A DNA stretch of 53,558 nucleotides from Muribaculum sp. (GTDB taxonomy: Bacteria; Bacteroidota; Bacteroidia; Bacteroidales; Muribaculaceae): positions 40,966 through 94,523 of the forward strand of contig VSOZ01000011.1 of assembly GCA_009775095.1 (NCBI GenBank), read 5' to 3'. Below the pieces are notes generated by a model that searched no databases, was not told the origin of the DNA, and worked only from the letters and a program-made list of their open reading frames with translations. The position numbers and the translations under genes are program-made. Positions within the stretch are counted from its first letter, which is position 1; each line of letters opens with the position of its first letter. Of this stretch, positions 51,821-53,558 are shown one piece after another.

Positions 51821-53473
51821 ATGAAAAGATTAATATATGTATTAATAACCATCATTGTATTTGGCATTGTTTCATGCTCGAAGTCTATGTCACAATACGA
51901 TGCAGAGATTGACCGGGCCGAAAAGATTATGAGCACCAATGCCGACAGTGCATTGTCTATCGTGGATGCAATAGATCCATCCGAGCTTAAAATCGATTCC
52001 TTGCGTGCGAAATATCACTTCATCAGAGGATACTCACATATGAGCCGCAACCGCTCCTTGATCGGGGATTCACTTATTAGATACGCACATGATTATTATC
52101 GAGGCAAAGATATAGTAAGGGATATTAGAAGCGGTATAGTTTTTGCTTGGTATAAGTTTTGGGTCGGCGATACTCATGGAGCCTTGCTCATGCTTGATTC
52201 TCTTGCCGGATTGCCAAATGTGCCTGATTCGATAATGGTTCAGACACTAAGGACCCGAGTATTGCTCGGCGTTTCCGAATATCAGGGCCCACAACTCATA
52301 CCTTTTGCTAAAAAGCTTCATAAACTTGAGGCGGATTCAATGAGAAAGATAGAGGCCAAATATATGCTTTTAACAGCATACGAATATGCCGGTGAAACTG
52401 ATTCAGCCCTCTATCTTGTGGATGAGCTCATAGACTATGCCCGCAATAAAAACTGGGGCGACAAGTATTTTATGTTTGAACTTGAACGGGCACAGTTGCT
52501 GACTGAGATTGGACGAAGCACCGAAAGTGACAGTCTTGTCAATGAGATATTCCAGAAGGCGGGGCCTGATAACGGAGCGGCAGACTATCTTCATTTTCAG
52601 TATGCTATCAATGCATTGAACACAGGCGACACCAGACAGGCTTCACGACACCTTGCTTTGGCAGATAGTTTCGCTGTCAAATTAAGAGGTGAAGATGACA
52701 CTTACTTCCGAAGCTATAGCAACCTGCTTCATGCCATTATTGACTTCAAGAATGCCGGACGCATCAAGCTAACGCACATAAACGGGCTTAACAATCGCCA
52801 AGGCGAACGCTTAAACCGCATGAAAGCCTCACAATGGGAATCCGAGCGCGGTGCGTTGAATCAGCAGAACCGTGCGCTGGTTCTGAAAGCTGAAAGCGAA
52901 CACAAGACTGTCATAATTCTCATAATAAGCCTTGTGACGCTTCTGGTTCTTGCCGGTGCCTCATGGATTATTATAATTCGTCGACAACGTGAGCACGAAA
53001 ACGAAGACCGCATTGAAGCATTGCAGAAAATGGTTGATGATTATAAATCCGCATCGGCGACAAAAGGATCGGAAATTGGTGATTTTTCGACACTACGCAG
53101 TGTCATGCTCAAGCAGCTCGGCATTATCAAAATGGTTGCGGAAGCCCCGACTGAGCAGAATCGTGAAATGTTGCGAAAAATCTCTTCTATCGACGGAGAG
53201 ATAAAAGAAGGACTTGTCGACTGGGGAAATCTCTTCAGCATGATTGACAACTTATATTCCGGATTCTACAAAAAACTACACGATCAGTACGGCGATATTC
53301 TAAATCTTAAAGAGGAACAAATAATCGTGCTTATGGTAGCCGGTTTTTCAACGAAGGAAATAAGTGTGATAACTGGACAGACCACATCCACCATCTATGT
53401 CAGAAAATCCTCAATAAGGAAGAAACTCGGAGTGCCGGAGAAAGAAGATATAGTTAGATTCCTGCTAAATTAG
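51821..53473 (+). CDS. Lipoprotein-type TPR regulator with membrane span and LuxR-like HTH
   Basis: A 550-residue protein: lipobox IVSC (C19), a periplasmic TPR-like region (~25-320), one membrane span (~363-387, TVIILIISLVTLLVLAGASWIIII then RR), a short coiled coil, and a C-terminal helix-turn-helix (~494-550: LNLKEEQIIVLMVAGFSTKEISVITGQTTSTIYVRKSSIRKKL) of the GerE/LuxR type. It would report periplasmic events to DNA in one polypeptide. Similar proteins are numerous in Bacteroidota; targets are unknown. It begins 62 nt after the PIN-like remnant with no clear promoter. Confidence 0.88.
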   Translation: MKRLIYVLITIIVFGIVSCSKSMSQYDAEIDRAEKIMSTNADSALSIVDAIDPSELKIDSLRAKYHFIRGYSHMSRNRSLIGDSLIRYAHDYYRGKDIVRDIRSGIVFAWYKFWVGDTHGALLMLDSLAGLPNVPDSIMVQTLRTRVLLGVSEYQGPQLIPFAKKLHKLEADSMRKIEAKYMLLTAYEYAGETDSALYLVDELIDYARNKNWGDKYFMFELERAQLLTEIGRSTESDSLVNEIFQKAGPDNGAADYLHFQYAINALNTGDTRQASRHLALADSFAVKLRGEDDTYFRSYSNLLHAIIDFKNAGRIKLTHINGLNNRQGERLNRMKASQWESERGALNQQNRALVLKAESEHKTVIILIISLVTLLVLAGASWIIIIRRQREHENEDRIEALQKMVDDYKSASATKGSEIGDFSTLRSVMLKQLGIIKMVAEAPTEQNREMLRKISSIDGEIKEGLVDWGNLFSMIDNLYSGFYKKLHDQYGDILNLKEEQIIVLMVAGFSTKEISVITGQTTSTIYVRKSSIRKKLGVPEKEDIVRFLLN

Positions 53474-53478
53474 CTAAA

Positions 53479-53558
53479 TTACGGGTCAGCGGATTTTCCC
53501 GGTTGGCGAATGCCCTTTTCAACCATATTGTGTAGCCAGTCTGAACATGAAGAATCGC
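53479..53558 (-). CDS. Possible C-terminal end of a minus-strand gene (cut by window edge)
   Basis: A minus-strand frame runs in from the right edge and stops at 53479: DSSCSDWLHNMVEKGIRQPG then KSADP. It has protein-like composition and would converge with the TPR regulator, leaving 5 nt between. With only 26 codons visible this is weak. Confidence 0.3.
   Translation of the reverse strand, partial: DSSCSDWLHNMVEKGIRQPGKSADP

Noticed and set aside
1..53558. tRNA, rRNA, integrase or transposase genes
   Set aside because: None found by reading the intergenic gaps and predicted proteins; I cannot run a covariance-model search, which would be decisive for tRNAs.

Overview
The window looks like chromosomal DNA from a Bacteroidota gut bacterium, most likely order Bacteroidales (a Muribaculaceae-type genome would fit, but I cannot prove family rank). 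The evidence is a SusC/SusD polysaccharide-utilisation locus, Bacteroides-type promoters (-7 box TAnnTTTG with a TTTG/ATTG -33 box) ahead of many genes, families restricted to Bacteroidota (DUF4292, DUF1735, GxGYxYP, OMP_b-brl_3), and a cobalamin-dependent methionine synthase. No rRNA, tRNA, CRISPR array, integrase or transposase gene was seen.

Layout. 1-3.7 kb: the tail of a TPR protein, two tandem 331-bp multi-hairpin repeats, a secreted GH2 glycosidase, and a third diverged copy of the repeat. 3.7-7.8 kb: a secreted hypothetical, a B3/B4-domain protein, DUF488, a very short rubredoxin gene, then a tight mtnN-luxS-AlbA_2 operon. 8-14 kb: an orphan outer-membrane barrel and pyruvate:ferredoxin oxidoreductase. 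14.4-15.5 kb: a DUF6291-like gene and a gene-poor stretch with a MITE-like element inside a larger inverted repeat. 15.5-23.4 kb: rnz-tadA, metH, a short SPFH-like membrane protein, an N-acetylmuramidase-like protein and pepD. 23.6-30.4 kb: a 47-residue membrane protein, an OmpH-like lipoprotein, and a dut-TPR-DUF4292-EnvC-flippase run. 30.4-32.7 kb: pnp.

32.9-50.3 kb is a glycan-utilisation region. A GH29 fucosidase and a LacZ-type GH2 with an N-terminal ricin-like domain are read leftward. A susC-susD-DUF1735/F5_8C-GxGYxYP operon is read rightward. These are followed by a large convergent membrane protein that joins a periplasmic kelch-type sensor, one membrane span and a cytoplasmic SARP-like winged helix. 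No hybrid two-component sensor or ECF sigma/anti-sigma pair is present, so this protein is the best candidate regulator of the locus and the most interesting gene in the window. 50.5-53.5 kb holds an XRE/ImmA-IrrE pair with the apparent remnant of a PIN-like third gene, and a lipoprotein-type TPR-TM-HTH regulator.

MtnN, LuxS and MetH, all in the left half, cover S-adenosylhomocysteine to homocysteine to methionine, with AI-2 precursor as by-product. The fucosidase and beta-galactosidase beside SusCD suggest a fucosylated, galactose-containing host-type glycan as substrate; this is inference from enzyme families.
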